Assembly (NCBI GenBank): GCA_023953835.1
Contig: JAMLJB010000001.1
Span: forward strand, 1,612,001 to 1,676,000
DNA: 64,000 nucleotides
From: Rhizobiaceae bacterium
Lineage (GTDB): Bacteria > Pseudomonadota > Alphaproteobacteria > Rhizobiales > Rhizobiaceae
Reading direction: 5' to 3'
In this document: piece by piece, positions 44,029 through 53,340 of the stretch
How positions within the stretch are numbered: the stretch's first letter is position 1
Layout: each line of letters starts with the position of its first letter
Notes under the pieces: model-generated
The model's database searches: none
What the model was told of the DNA's origin: nothing
What the model saw: the letters and a program-made list of their open reading frames with translations, nothing else
Made by a program: the position numbers and the translations under genes

Positions 44029-45468
44029 ATGCAGGCCCCCCAACTATTTGTCGGCGGAAGATGGATCGATACAAACGAAACCATTCCGGTCATCAATCCA
44101 TCGGATGGCAATGAGATCGGCGTTATCGCGCGCGGCACGGTCGATCACGTCGACGAGGCAGTAAGCGCCGGCCAGGCAGCTAGCAGGGGAGAATGGGGCC
44201 GCTTCGACGCAGTGTCACGGGGCCGACTGATGCTCCGTCTTTGCGAGCTTATTCACCGCGATGCCGACCGTTTGGCACGCCTGGAAAGCCTGGACGTTGG
44301 AAAACCGCTCAGTCAGGCGCGCAGCGACGTCGCGGTCATTGCGCGGTATTTCGAGTACTATGGAAGCGCTGCCGACAAGGTGCAGGGCGAGACCATCCCC
44401 TCTCAGAGCAGCTATACGGTTATGACATTCTGGGAACCCTACGGAGTGACCGGCCATATCGTGCCATGGAATTATCCTTTGCAAATGATGGGCCGATCGC
44501 TTGCTCCGTCATTGGCGATGGGAAATGCTGTCGTCCTCAAGCCAGCAGAGGATACCTCTTTGACGGCGCTCGCCCTTGCACGACTTGTTGAAGAGGCTGG
44601 TTTTCCGGCGGGTTCTTTCAATGTGGTGACTGGAATTGGTTCCGAAGTGGGCGCGGCGCTTAGCAGGCACCCAGGCATAGGCCATGTTAGCTTTACCGGA
44701 TCGCCAGAGGTTGGGACGCTGGTGCAACAGGCAGCCGCGGTGAACGCCGTTCCTGTGAGGTTGGAACTAGGTGCAAAATCGCCTCAGGTGGTGTTCGCCG
44801 ACGCACCGCTGGAAAGCGCAGCCGACACGATCGTGCGGGGCATTGCGCAAAATTCAGGCCAGACATGTGCAGCGGGCACGCGTGTCCTGATAGAGTCTTC
44901 GATTTACGACAGTTTCACTAGCATGCTGGCAGAGCGCTTCAAGCTGTTGCGCGCCGGCCCGAGTGATCTCGATCTTGATATGGGGCCGGTCGTGAATGCG
45001 TCGCAGCAGCGCCGCATCGAAAACTATCTGGCTCTTGGCCGGCAGGATGGTCTGCCTGTGCTGGCTCATGGCGAGATAGAGTCGAATGCGCCTTCCGGCG
45101 GCTTCTATGTCCGACCGACCCTCTTCGGTGACGTTCCCGCAAATCATAGGCTCGCGCAGGAAGAAATCTTCGGTCCTGTATTGGTGGTCATCCGGTTCGA
45201 AGGCGAAGACGAAGCGCTGCATGTGGCCAACAACACGCCATACGGGCTTGCAGCAGGAATATGGACCACTGATCTCGGCTGCGGTTTGCGCCTCGCGCAT
45301 GGCGTAAAGTCGGGCCAGGTCTTCGTTAACAACTACGGCGCGGGCGGCGGCGTGGAATTGCCGTTTGGTGGCGTCAAACGGTCAGGACATGGCAGGGAAA
45401 AGGGGCTGGAGGCGCTTTATGGTTTTGCCACTCTGAAGACAATAGCGGTCAAGCATGCGCCGACCTGA
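44029..45468 (+). CDS. NAD(P)-dependent aldehyde dehydrogenase (betaine-aldehyde-dehydrogenase-like)
   Basis: A 479-residue ALDH distinct from the first. Catalytic Cys280 is in SGQTCAAGTR, Glu in LELGAKSPQ, IVPWNYPLQMM near the middle, and GQVFVNNYGAGGGVELPFGGVKRSGHGRE at the end. GGAGA lies eight bases before the ATG at 44029; in-frame starts at 44014 and 44002 are alternatives. Last intact gene of the plus-strand unit. Confidence 0.92.
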   Translation: MQAPQLFVGGRWIDTNETIPVINPSDGNEIGVIARGTVDHVDEAVSAGQAASRGEWGRFDAVSRGRLMLRLCELIHRDADRLARLESLDVGKPLSQARSDVAVIARYFEYYGSAADKVQGETIPSQSSYTVMTFWEPYGVTGHIVPWNYPLQMMGRSLAPSLAMGNAVVLKPAEDTSLTALALARLVEEAGFPAGSFNVVTGIGSEVGAALSRHPGIGHVSFTGSPEVGTLVQQAAAVNAVPVRLELGAKSPQVVFADAPLESAADTIVRGIAQNSGQTCAAGTRVLIESSIYDSFTSMLAERFKLLRAGPSDLDLDMGPVVNASQQRRIENYLALGRQDGLPVLAHGEIESNAPSGGFYVRPTLFGDVPANHRLAQEEIFGPVLVVIRFEGEDEALHVANNTPYGLAAGIWTTDLGCGLRLAHGVKSGQVFVNNYGAGGGVELPFGGVKRSGHGREKGLEALYGFATLKTIAVKHAPT

Positions 45469-45622
45469 GCAGAGCAGCTTTCTATATGCCAGCACGACGA
45501 GGCGCAGACTAGCTTTCTGCGGAAACCACCGAAAATTGGCTCAGTCAGAGCGAAATCGCGGAGATCGTTTTTTTACAGAGCTGTTATTCCTTCCTGCACA
45601 TCCGGATGATCAGTGAACCCCA

Positions 45623-45897
45623 TTAATCCCAAGTCAGGCATGCATCAGATATCGGAGCCACTTTTCTCAGCCAATTGTGTAGAGAACGCTGGTCCAGTGA
45701 ATTGCGGCTTAGGGCGCCATCGGCCACGCGCTTGGCAATTTCAAGTACCTTCGGCTCCAGTTCTTCGTCTGCAACTGCCAGCGAGATAAGCCCCAGACCT
45801 TCCATTTCGGTGCCAGATAACGCTTCCCACGAAAGCAAATAGCATTTTGCTTTCGCGAGGGTCGACCATCGCCCAAAAACACGGATCAGGCTGATAT
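45623..45897 (-). pseudogene. 3' remnant of an enoyl-CoA hydratase (crotonase) gene
   Basis: The minus-strand frame reads FGRWSTLAKAKCYLLSWEALSG, then MEGLGLISLAVADEELEPK and ends LHNWLRKVAPISDACLTWD. This corresponds to the last third of crotonase-family proteins (AKAKYYLLT-type helix, ERIGLV-type loop, NNWLR-type end). The nucleophile/oxyanion part is absent; upstream sequence switches to an unrelated remnant near 45890. A truncated, non-functional gene end. Confidence 0.6.
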
Positions 45898-46164
45898 CTC
45901 GCCAATATAGCGCTCGTCGTCATCAACGACTGGCGGGGCGGTCGCAGCGGTGGCGATCACAGGTTGCGCCCTTCCAATCGCCATGGTCGCAGGGGCGGCG
46001 GGTGCCGGAATCAGCCCCGCTAATATCACATTTAAACCTTTCGCAAGCGACGTTGCTGGCAACACACCGAGCGGCCCGCGCTCTTTGTCGAGGACATGAA
46101 TGAAACGCCGTGCCGAAGTACCAATCAAAACGCCTGCTTCAGTGATGGCCGCACCAATCTGCAC
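45886..46164 (-). pseudogene. Probable CBS-domain remnant (ProV/OpuAA-like ATPase tail)
   Basis: The 92-residue frame contains ARRFIHVLDKERGPLGVLPATSL and PPVVDDDERYIGEISA, each resembling a CBS-domain core (hydrophobic-V-V-D-x-x-G-x-hydrophobic-G). Two such units end glycine-betaine/proline ABC ATPases. No ATPase part is present and there is no ribosome site. Its 3' end abuts the crotonase remnant. Assignment is tentative. Confidence 0.35.
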
Positions 46165-46498
46165 AGCGGGAGGTTAGGTCGCGACGCGCCCACTAGGGAC
46201 TACGCCAAAAATGTTCCTCCCTCGACAAAGCGCGCGACACAGTGATCCACCGGGTTCAGCGGTATCTGCTCCGGTCCGCTTTGCTGCCTAATCTCGCCCT
46301 CCTGGAGGACCGCGATGAATGCCACGATACTTTAGTGAACTGCCGTGAAGCAAAGCGAAACCGCGAAATGGTGCCCACGCGGTGACCAGAAAAGCGAAAT
46401 GGTCATTCCCTTAGTTCACGGAACTAGGTCGCAGGCGTACGAAGCCAATCCCGGAACAAAGCCCCCTAGCCAGAAATGAAGAATGTAGCGAGCTTTGC
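46165..46498. other. Non-coding stretch with no recognisable feature
   Basis: No frame with family resemblance, start site or strong hairpin was seen on either strand. It follows two gene remnants and is probably decayed sequence. Confidence 0.4.
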
Positions 46499-47266
46499 TT
46501 AGACTCCCGAGGAGCGGGAAATGATCGCTGACTTGACGCAAGTCTGAAGGCTCTCAAACCAGCCCATAGACAACAGCTTTGAGCGCGTTTGGAAATTCAA
46601 GCCTCCGGGCGTTTCATGTCTCTCGCTTAGACTTGCCAAGTCCTTGGTTGAAGCTCGAGCAGTTTCCGAAAGCTCGAGGAAAAGTGCCCGAACGTACCGG
46701 TCTGCTGATTCTTCACCAGCGCCTTGTTCAATCAAGCCATCGACCATGGACGCCTGAAGGCTAAAGAACGTAGACATGACGCTGCTGGCAGCGGTAAGCA
46801 CCGACAGTTCCCTTTCCGTCTGGCAGCGTATAATATCTTCAAATCCGGAAAGCAGGTCGCGCAACTGCGGATTGTCGGGGTAAAGGAGTATAGGGCCTTT
46901 TCGTCTACTGACTTGCGGCAGTGGAACCAGCCGGCACACTTGACTGTGGTCAGCCAATCTCGAAAGCTCGGCTATGTCGAGACCTGCCACTAGGCTGCAA
47001 AGCAATTGTCCCGGCCTGAAACGCAAATCTCGTACGACAGATTCTACTTGAGCCGGTAAAGTAGACAGAAAAACAATATCCGAGGTCGCAACCACTTGCT
47101 CGTTGCATGAAGCGCGCACGACCCTGTCAAATCGGGCCGCCAACTGCCGAGATATATTTGCGGAGCGCGGAGAAAGCACAAAATCGCAACCGGCGCCGGA
47201 AGAAGCAAGCCCCTCTACTACTGCGGCCGCTATTGTGCCGGTTCCAATAAAACCGAGTGTGGTCAT
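46499..47266 (-). CDS. Pyrroline-5-carboxylate reductase (ProC)-like NAD(P)-binding protein
   Basis: A 255-residue protein from ATG 47266. The N-terminal Rossmann motif is GFIGTGTIAAAVVEGL, followed by FVLSPRSANISRQLAARF, DIVFLSTLPAQ and SLVAGLDIAELSRL, the ProC pattern. The C-terminal dimer domain reads VDGLIEQGAGEESADRYVRALF and ERHETPGGLNFQTRSKLL, where ProC usually has TSPGGTT. It follows the amino-acid ABC importer by 74 bp in the same direction. In this locus a pyrroline-carboxylate reductase, possibly for pyrroline-2-carboxylate, would fit. Confidence 0.8.
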   Translation of the reverse strand: MTTLGFIGTGTIAAAVVEGLASSGAGCDFVLSPRSANISRQLAARFDRVVRASCNEQVVATSDIVFLSTLPAQVESVVRDLRFRPGQLLCSLVAGLDIAELSRLADHSQVCRLVPLPQVSRRKGPILLYPDNPQLRDLLSGFEDIIRCQTERELSVLTAASSVMSTFFSLQASMVDGLIEQGAGEESADRYVRALFLELSETARASTKDLASLSERHETPGGLNFQTRSKLLSMGWFESLQTCVKSAIISRSSGV

Positions 47267-47340
47267 CTCCGCTATGCTTGCTCCAAGCTGAAATGAATGT
47301 GGTCGGTTGGCGCTGTCAACAAAACAGCGCCAGCGAAGAT

Positions 47341-48126
47341 CTAGAGGCTCGGAAGAGGATCCATACTCCGTCCAAGCCACTTCTGATGGAGCTTGTCCAG
47401 ATCGCCAGTGATCGTCTTGAAGAAGATGAACGAGTTAAGCCACTGAAGCATGTTGGCTTCGCCCACTTTCACCGCCATGTGGCCGGGGCTGGGACGAATG
47501 ACGAACTTTAAGTCGAAATCCTTTCCAGGATTTTTCTTGGCAAGTTCGACTGCTACGAAGCTGCTGCACGCATACAGTTGCGATTGACCGGCAAGATAGG
47601 CCGCGGCTGCAGCAGCATCGTTTTCCATGCGCATGATTTGTGCGTCCGGAGCCATTTCGGACAGCGCAACTTCCTCGGTGTTCCCTCTTGCCGCAGCAAC
47701 AGTATAGCTTCCGAGTTTATCGGCGGAGGACACGTCCAGATCCTTGGGACCGAAGACTGCGAGCGCGGTGGAAGCGTATGGATTGCTCATCCATACCTGC
47801 TTTGCACGTGCCGGCGTCAAGCCCATGAGCGATACCGTGATATCCACTTTGTCCGTGAGCAGATAGGGAATACGGTTTGCGCCAGTTACGGGAATCAACT
47901 CGGCCTTGACGCCGAGCGCCTCAGCCAGTTGCGTCGCAAGGTCGATATCGAACCCCTGCGGGGTACGATCAGCGCCTTGAAAGCCAAACGGTGGAAGATC
48001 CGCCGGCACACCAATCCGGATTGTTCCGCGATCCAGGACGTCAGCCAGGATATCGGCTGACGCCAAGTTGTTCCCGGAAAGTAGAAGCCCAATTCCAAGG
48101 ACCATAATTTTTAATCTACCAAACAT
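47341..48126 (-). CDS. Polar amino-acid ABC transporter substrate-binding protein
   Basis: A 261-residue exported protein: signal peptide (RLKIMVLGIGLLLSGNNLASA), then the family 3 solute-binding pattern RGTIRIGVPADLPPFGFQG, GFDIDLATQLAEALGVKAELIPVT and NRIPYLLTDKVDITVSLMGLTPAR. It supplies the cognate ABC importer (48178-50202). The ligand is inferred to be an imino or amino acid from the neighbours. Confidence 0.92.
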   Translation of the reverse strand: MFGRLKIMVLGIGLLLSGNNLASADILADVLDRGTIRIGVPADLPPFGFQGADRTPQGFDIDLATQLAEALGVKAELIPVTGANRIPYLLTDKVDITVSLMGLTPARAKQVWMSNPYASTALAVFGPKDLDVSSADKLGSYTVAAARGNTEEVALSEMAPDAQIMRMENDAAAAAAYLAGQSQLYACSSFVAVELAKKNPGKDFDLKFVIRPSPGHMAVKVGEANMLQWLNSFIFFKTITGDLDKLHQKWLGRSMDPLPSL

Positions 48127-48177
48127 TTCTGTTCCCTTTTTCTGGAGGTTGGTTGGTATGCTTTCGTACAGGAAGAA

Positions 48178-48906
48178 CTAATGAAGGACCGCGCCAAGGA
48201 ACCTTTTCAGTTCTTCGGTTTGCGGGTTGTCGAACAAAGTGGCGGCTGGCCCCTGCTCCCAAATCTTACCGTTGTGCATAAAAAGAACGCGTGTCGCGCA
48301 ACGGCGAGCAAACTTCATTTCATGGGTCACAAGCAGCATGGTCATGCCGTCTTCGGTGAGGCGCTCAAGAACAGCGAGCACCTCACCAACGAGTTCAGGA
48401 TCAAGCGCGGATGTGACCTCATCGCAGAGCATCATTACCGGGGCCATGGCGAGGCAACGAGCGAGCGCCACTCGCTGTTGCTGCCCGCCCGATAGCTGCG
48501 CCGGATAGGCATCGCGCTTTTCGGAGAGTCCGACCCAGGCCAGCGAATTGGCTGCGGCGGCCTCCGCCTCTGCCTGGCTTTGTTTTTTCACCACCGTCGG
48601 CCCCAGCATTATGTTGCGCATAACTGTGAGGTGCGGAAACAGATTGTAGCTTTGAAAAACGAACCCAATACGGCTTCTCAGGATCTTGAGATTGCTCTGC
48701 GCATCGACCGTCACGCCGTCAACTACAAGCGTCCCACCATCAATCGTCTCAAGACCATTAAGGCAACGTAGCAGCGTGCTCTTGCCGGATCCGGAGCGGC
48801 CGATTATCGCGATGGTTTCTCCTTGAGCGACCTCCAGATCCACGCCGTCGAGCACAACGATATCGCCGAATTTCTTCCTGGCGCCGCGCATTTCAACTAT
48901 TGGCAT
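48178..48906 (-). CDS. Polar amino-acid ABC transporter ATP-binding protein (GlnQ/HisP type)
   Basis: A 242-residue ABC ATPase: Walker A GRSGSGKST, Q-loop FVFQSYNLFPHLTVMRNI, signature LSGGQQQRVALARCLA, Walker B VMMLCDEVTSALDPELV, H-loop LLVTHEMKFARR. Overlaps the upstream permease by 14 bp. Confidence 0.94.
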   Translation of the reverse strand: MPIVEMRGARKKFGDIVVLDGVDLEVAQGETIAIIGRSGSGKSTLLRCLNGLETIDGGTLVVDGVTVDAQSNLKILRSRIGFVFQSYNLFPHLTVMRNIMLGPTVVKKQSQAEAEAAAANSLAWVGLSEKRDAYPAQLSGGQQQRVALARCLAMAPVMMLCDEVTSALDPELVGEVLAVLERLTEDGMTMLLVTHEMKFARRCATRVLFMHNGKIWEQGPAATLFDNPQTEELKRFLGAVLH

Positions 48907-49543
48907 GAAGTGACCTTTCCAGAATCCGGCTAAGCTTGGTCATCGGATAGCAGATCAGGAAATACAGCAGCCCAACGAGCAGATAGACCGGCAGTTGGGA
49001 GAGCGTGGATGCAGCGGTCAGCTGGCCCTCTCGCGTAAGCTCAACAAAGCCGATGACCGAAGCAAGCGACGTATTCTTTACAAGCTGAACCACAAAACCG
49101 ATCGTCGGCGGAAGCGCGATACGAACAGCCTGCGGAACGATTACATACCGCATTTGCTGTGTTCCAGAGAGGCCGATGGCAGTTGCCGCTTCCCATTGCC
49201 CTCGCGGAACTGATGCAAGTGCTCCGAACCAGATTTCGCCCAGAAAGGCCGAAGCATAGAGAGAAAACGCGATGGCAGCAGCAATGAGGGCAGGAACGTT
49301 CAGCCCTAAAATTGAAAATCCGAAGAAGGTCAGAAACAACCAGCCCAGCAGGGGCACGCCTTGCACGATGGATATGTATGCCCGCGCCGGGAGACTGAGA
49401 AGTCTGCTCCTGCCGTTCGCGCAGATCGCTATCAGCAACGCGATGGGAGAGCCGCCGACGAGAGCCAGGAGTGTCAGGCCAACCGTCCAGCGCGCAGCCC
49501 AGCCCAGATACATTACGTCGATGAATGACAGATCGCGTATCAT
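48893..49543 (-). CDS. Polar amino-acid ABC transporter permease
   Basis: A 216-residue permease of the HisMQ/GlnP type. The EAA loop region EIWFGALASVPRGQWEAATAIGLSGTQQMRYVIVPQAVRIALPP is typical. The start overlaps the stop of the first permease by 4 bp. Confidence 0.92.
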   Translation of the reverse strand: MIRDLSFIDVMYLGWAARWTVGLTLLALVGGSPIALLIAICANGRSRLLSLPARAYISIVQGVPLLGWLFLTFFGFSILGLNVPALIAAAIAFSLYASAFLGEIWFGALASVPRGQWEAATAIGLSGTQQMRYVIVPQAVRIALPPTIGFVVQLVKNTSLASVIGFVELTREGQLTAASTLSQLPVYLLVGLLYFLICYPMTKLSRILERSLHANS

Positions 49544-50202
49544 GGGTACCGGAACAGGATTCTACGAAGAGCAAAGAAAAACATTCGCAGGAGCACGGCG
49601 AGGCCAAGATATATAGACGATATTACGATATATACTTCGAAATCACGGAATGTTCGGGACTGTAGTATTGATCCAACATAGAATAGTTCGGGAGCGGCAA
49701 TTTGAGATGCTACGCTCGTTCCGAGCATTATCAGTATTAACTGACTTGAAAGGGCTGGATATATATTTCGAAACGCTGGAATTAGTATTACATATCTAAA
49801 TATCTGCGCTGTGCTCATCCCCAATGCAACGCCTGCCTCCTTTTGTGATTTGGGTATGCTTTCGAGCCCTGCCCGCATTATTTCCGCACCATAAGCGCCC
49901 ATATTGACTATCATGCCGATAGTGGCGACCCACATCGGAGTTAGGCGAATGCCCACCGTTGGCAGACCAAAGAACAAGACAAAGAGTTGCACGATGAGAG
50001 GTGTGTTTCGCAGCACCTCCACATATGTCCGCGCGATCGCCTTGCCCGTGGGCGAGCCGTATACGGCAAGAACAGCAAATCCAAGAGCGAGCAAGAGGCC
50101 GAATACGAAAGTCGTCGCGGTTAGCTGCAGCGTCTGAAGCAAACCGAGTGCAATGGCGTCGCCGGCACGAAATATATCGCTGAATTGGAGGCTGTACCCC
50201 AT
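49540..50202 (-). CDS. Polar amino-acid ABC transporter permease
   Basis: A 220-residue permease paired with the next gene. The EAA loop is EIMRAGLESIPKSQKEAGVALGMSTAQIFRYVILIPAFRNIYP. The segment around 49600-49800 is visibly more AT-rich than the neighbours (runs of ata/att codons). It follows the DHDPS-family gene by 26 bp. Confidence 0.92.
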   Translation of the reverse strand: MGYSLQFSDIFRAGDAIALGLLQTLQLTATTFVFGLLLALGFAVLAVYGSPTGKAIARTYVEVLRNTPLIVQLFVLFFGLPTVGIRLTPMWVATIGMIVNMGAYGAEIMRAGLESIPKSQKEAGVALGMSTAQIFRYVILIPAFRNIYPALSSQLILIMLGTSVASQIAAPELFYVGSILQSRTFRDFEVYIVISSIYLGLAVLLRMFFFALRRILFRYP

Positions 50203-50228
50203 GCCTTACCTCGCGCGTCTTGCTCCGC

Positions 50229-51140
50229 TCACGCTGCCATTTTCTGGGAGTATGTTTGTAGTGCCTCGACAGCTCTACGGATCGTGTCCAGCACCTGTTC
50301 CCGTTCGGTGCCTACCAGCGGAAGGCGCGGTGACCTTGTCCATTCCGGCGCGTCATAGACGACATGCTCTGCCAGCTTGATATATTGCACGAGCTTTACA
50401 TGGGTATCGAGATGGAACGCGGGCGTGAGGATTCGATAGAGTTCCCTCGCCTGCTCATATTTTCCCGCGATGCAAAGATTGAAGATCCGCACACAATAGT
50501 CAGGCCACGCGTTCGTCATTCCCGAGACCCAGCCTACAGATCCGAGCGCGACGCTTTCGACGATCTGATCGTCAACCCCGCAGAATATCTGGAAGCGATC
50601 ACCCAGCGCCACATACATATCCGTGACGCGGCGCACGTCGCCCGTTTCTTCCTTTACCGCTACTATCGTAGGGCAGGATGCCAGCTCCTGAAGAACCTGC
50701 GGGGTTACATCGACGCCGTAGGCAATGGGATTATTGTAGATCATTATCGGCAGTTCGCTTGATTCGGCTATTGATCTGTACCAGCTTGCCGTTTCTCTGG
50801 GATCGGTCCGGTAGCCGAGCGAAGGAAACACCATAAGTCCCTCTGCGCCAAATGAAGCGTAGCTGCGCGCGGCCCGTGTCGCTGCCTCAGTCGAGATTTC
50901 CGCCAAACCGCTAAGGAGCGGCACTCGCCCTGTCGTCACCTCCTTCGCGGCGCGGACAACGCTTTCGCGCTCCCGAGGAGAGAGCACGGCGTTCTCTCCC
51001 AGCATTGGCAAGACAATGACGCCCGACACTCCGTTGTCGATCAACCTTTGCACGCTCATCTGCGTCGCCTTCAGATCGATGTCGCCGTCCTCGTTCATTT
51101 TCGTCGTAACCGCAGGAAAGACGCCTTGCCACATGCTCAT
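50229..51140 (-). CDS. Dihydrodipicolinate synthase/N-acetylneuraminate lyase family protein
   Basis: A 303-residue class I aldolase-fold protein. Schiff-base Lys163 is in TIVAVKEETGD and Tyr135 in IMIYNNP. The usual GTTGE nucleotide-like loop is changed to PMLGENAVLS, so it is not a canonical lysine-pathway DapA. The family includes pyrroline-4-hydroxy-2-carboxylate deaminase (HypD), which fits a proline-racemase-family neighbour and an amino-acid importer. A CAATCTAC motif lies about 40 bp upstream of the start. Confidence 0.88.
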   Translation of the reverse strand: MSMWQGVFPAVTTKMNEDGDIDLKATQMSVQRLIDNGVSGVIVLPMLGENAVLSPRERESVVRAAKEVTTGRVPLLSGLAEISTEAATRAARSYASFGAEGLMVFPSLGYRTDPRETASWYRSIAESSELPIMIYNNPIAYGVDVTPQVLQELASCPTIVAVKEETGDVRRVTDMYVALGDRFQIFCGVDDQIVESVALGSVGWVSGMTNAWPDYCVRIFNLCIAGKYEQARELYRILTPAFHLDTHVKLVQYIKLAEHVVYDAPEWTRSPRLPLVGTEREQVLDTIRRAVEALQTYSQKMAA

Positions 51141-51179
51141 ATGGAACCCCAAAATCGCCAATGCTATTTCGAACATAAT

Positions 51180-51190
51180 ATACAATCTAC
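51180..51190. promoter_or_regulatory. Shared motif ATACAATCTAC upstream of the DHDPS-family gene
   Basis: The same 11 bases occur in reverse orientation at 53341-53351, and CAATCTAC recurs at 52358-52365. All three lie upstream of transcription units of this locus, which includes a GntR gene. Candidate operator; the link to GntR is inferred. Confidence 0.4.
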
Positions 51191-51302
51191 AGTATTCTTC
51201 AAGTCAGTGATTGAAACTTTTCGCCCGGTCGATCAGGGCAGACGCCCGAGCTAGCCGGGCTTCATTTGATACCGATTCCATTCGGGGGTGTATTCGAGAT
51301 AG

Positions 51303-52331
51303 TCAGGAGAACCAGGTGTCTGAAAGCCTGTAGCCCATCGGAAAGGGATCCGACGGATCGACGCCGTATTGACTTATGCCGGTGAGCCACGCTCTCCCTG
51401 AGATTTCGGGTATGATGCCAGCAATAGGGCCAACGCTCGCCGTACCGACGATCCTGCATGCGAATTCCGTATCTAGAATTGAAACGTGCCGGAACTCCTC
51501 GCCCTCGGACAGCACGCCCCGGGCATGCAGAAGAGCCATACGTGCTGATGTTCCGGTGCCGCAAGGGCATCGATCCAGACGTCCCGGAGAAACAACGACA
51601 GCGTTCTTAGAAGACTTTATTCCATCGACGACCTCGATCGGCCCGGTAAATTCAGTTTGGTTGATGGTGTGAATCCCGGCATTCTCTGGATGTACAGACG
51701 GAAGCTGTTCGGCGGCGGCAGCTTTGATTCTTTCGCCAAGCTCCACAATGTGGCGCGCTTCGCTTCTGGCGAGCGACAGTCCGACGTCCTCCGCGTGGAC
51801 GAGACAATAGATCATACCGCCGTAGGCGACATCGACACGGAAGCGCCCGAGCCCCGAAACATCAATCGCCGCGTCGCGGTGCATGACGAAAGACGGCACA
51901 TTCGAAAAGGTGATCCGATTGCATTTTCCGCCACGACAATCTGCCAGCACCCGCACAAGACCTGCGGGAGTGTCGACCTGGATCACCATGATGTCGTCTT
52001 TCATGGGGATGATACCAGTCTCGAGCGCGACGGTGATCGTGCAGATCAAATTGGAGCCGGACATCGGTACGAAATAGTCCGACTCCATCACAATCATCCC
52101 GATATCCGCCTCGGGGGTCAAAGGCGGTGTGATAAGGTTAACCGCAGCGTTAACGCTTCCACGCGGATCGAACAGCAGCATATCGCGCAGCCAGCCAGAA
52201 TCGCGCTCGAGCGACTGCATCCGCTCAAACATCGTATCGCCCGCCGGCGGCAAAACTCCCCCGGTAATGACCCTGCCGACTTCCCCTTCAGCGTGTGCAC
52301 CTACAACGGTTATCATTTTGTCGAGTTGCAT
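51303..52331 (-). CDS. Proline-racemase-family protein with Ser in place of the first catalytic Cys
   Basis: A 342-residue member. Second-site Cys257 is present in DRCPCGTGTSAR. The first site, normally MCGH, reads MSGSN with Ser91. True racemases/epimerases need both cysteines; Ser or Thr at the first site is known in trans-3-hydroxy-L-proline dehydratases, which make pyrroline-2-carboxylate. That product would suit the ProC-like reductase in this locus. Other family blocks (DPRGSVNAAVNLITPP, VDVAYGGMIYCLV, GTASVGPIAGIIPEISGRAWLTG) are intact. Confidence 0.88.
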   Translation of the reverse strand: MQLDKMITVVGAHAEGEVGRVITGGVLPPAGDTMFERMQSLERDSGWLRDMLLFDPRGSVNAAVNLITPPLTPEADIGMIVMESDYFVPMSGSNLICTITVALETGIIPMKDDIMVIQVDTPAGLVRVLADCRGGKCNRITFSNVPSFVMHRDAAIDVSGLGRFRVDVAYGGMIYCLVHAEDVGLSLARSEARHIVELGERIKAAAAEQLPSVHPENAGIHTINQTEFTGPIEVVDGIKSSKNAVVVSPGRLDRCPCGTGTSARMALLHARGVLSEGEEFRHVSILDTEFACRIVGTASVGPIAGIIPEISGRAWLTGISQYGVDPSDPFPMGYRLSDTWFS

Positions 52332-52354
52332 TCGACTGCTCCTATGTATATTTT

Positions 52355-52377
52355 ATTCAATCTACTTCATATTGAAT
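52355..52377. promoter_or_regulatory. Dyad ATTCAAT-N9-ATTGAAT containing CAATCTAC
   Basis: Two perfect 7-bp arms flank nine bases, 24 bp upstream of the racemase-family start and within the divergent gap to the GntR gene. The left arm runs into CAATCTAC, the motif shared with 51180-51190 and 53341-53351. A likely operator of the local GntR protein. Confidence 0.5.
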
Positions 52378-52557
52378 CGTGTCAAACATTTTATGCTCCG
52401 TATCTAACTAGGGATATTGCCCGTGCCTGCGTCGTGGCATAAGGCTTTGCAGACGTTGCCGAACCTGGGCTGAGAGGCACTAGGGCCGGCAATCGTTGAT
52501 GGGGTTTTTGCTTGACAACCAATCGAAAGTTGTCCGGCCCGGAAGGAGCAAATATTG

Positions 52558-53211
52558 ATGTCCACCCCTCTGCCTCGCCAAACTACAACAGATCTCGTAG
52601 CGCAGTACATCGCGCGAAAGATTGTAAACGGTGAGTACGCCGGCGGTGAACAACTCCGCCAGGAAGCAATTGCCGCCGAGCTCGGAGTCAGCAGAATTCC
52701 AGTACGCGAGGCTTTGGTACAGCTCGAAGCTGAGGGACTGGTCGTTATTAGAGCGCACCGCGGTGCCGTTGTCTCGGAGCTAACCGCAGATGACGCAATT
52801 GACATCTTCGATACGCGGATGCTTCTCGAACCCTACCTCGTCAAGAAAGCGATGGCGCGGGTAACCGCGGATGAGCTCCAGACTGTCGAAAACGCTCTAG
52901 TCGAATATGAGGCCGCCGTTGCCCGCGGCGATGCGCGAGAATTAAGCCAGCTTAACTGGAAGTTCCACCTGGCCTTATTGGCACCTTCCGGTCGGGTGCG
53001 TTCTCTCGCATTGCTCCAGTCTCTATACACTTCGGCGGATCGCTACCTTCTGCTGCAGATCGAACCGCTGGCTGCACAGACAAAGGCTGGTCGGGAGCAT
53101 CGAGAGGTCTTTGAATTCTATCGAAAAGGAAACGCGCTCGAAACCGAGCGACTTATGCGACGCCATCTCGCAGATGCGCGCAAGGAAATCGTCTCCCACC
53201 TCAAGCAATAG
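52558..53211 (+). CDS. GntR-family regulator (FCD subfamily)
   Basis: A 217-residue protein. The winged helix is EYAGGEQLRQEAIAAELGVSRIPVREALVQLEAEGLV, with FCD helices FDTRMLLEPYLVKKAM, LNWKFHLALLAPSG and HREVFEFYRKGN. GGAAGGAGC precedes ATG 52558, deciding it over the TTG one codon up. A TTGACA hexamer lies at 52513-52518. Divergent from the racemase-family operon; probably its regulator. Confidence 0.93.
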   Translation: MSTPLPRQTTTDLVAQYIARKIVNGEYAGGEQLRQEAIAAELGVSRIPVREALVQLEAEGLVVIRAHRGAVVSELTADDAIDIFDTRMLLEPYLVKKAMARVTADELQTVENALVEYEAAVARGDARELSQLNWKFHLALLAPSGRVRSLALLQSLYTSADRYLLLQIEPLAAQTKAGREHREVFEFYRKGNALETERLMRRHLADARKEIVSHLKQ

Positions 53212-53340
53212 CTGCCGCCGACTTCATCAAATATGGACCGATTGAGACTTCATCCTCAAGGGATGAAAGGTGCCGGTATCAACCTCATCAGCGAAGCATG
53301 CAAGCAGGCAAGACCAACGCAACCTTCCACATTGACGAAT

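Noticed and set aside
45541..45590. Terminator after the second ALDH (T-run at 45568-45574)
   Set aside because: The T-run is present, but no convincing stem precedes it.
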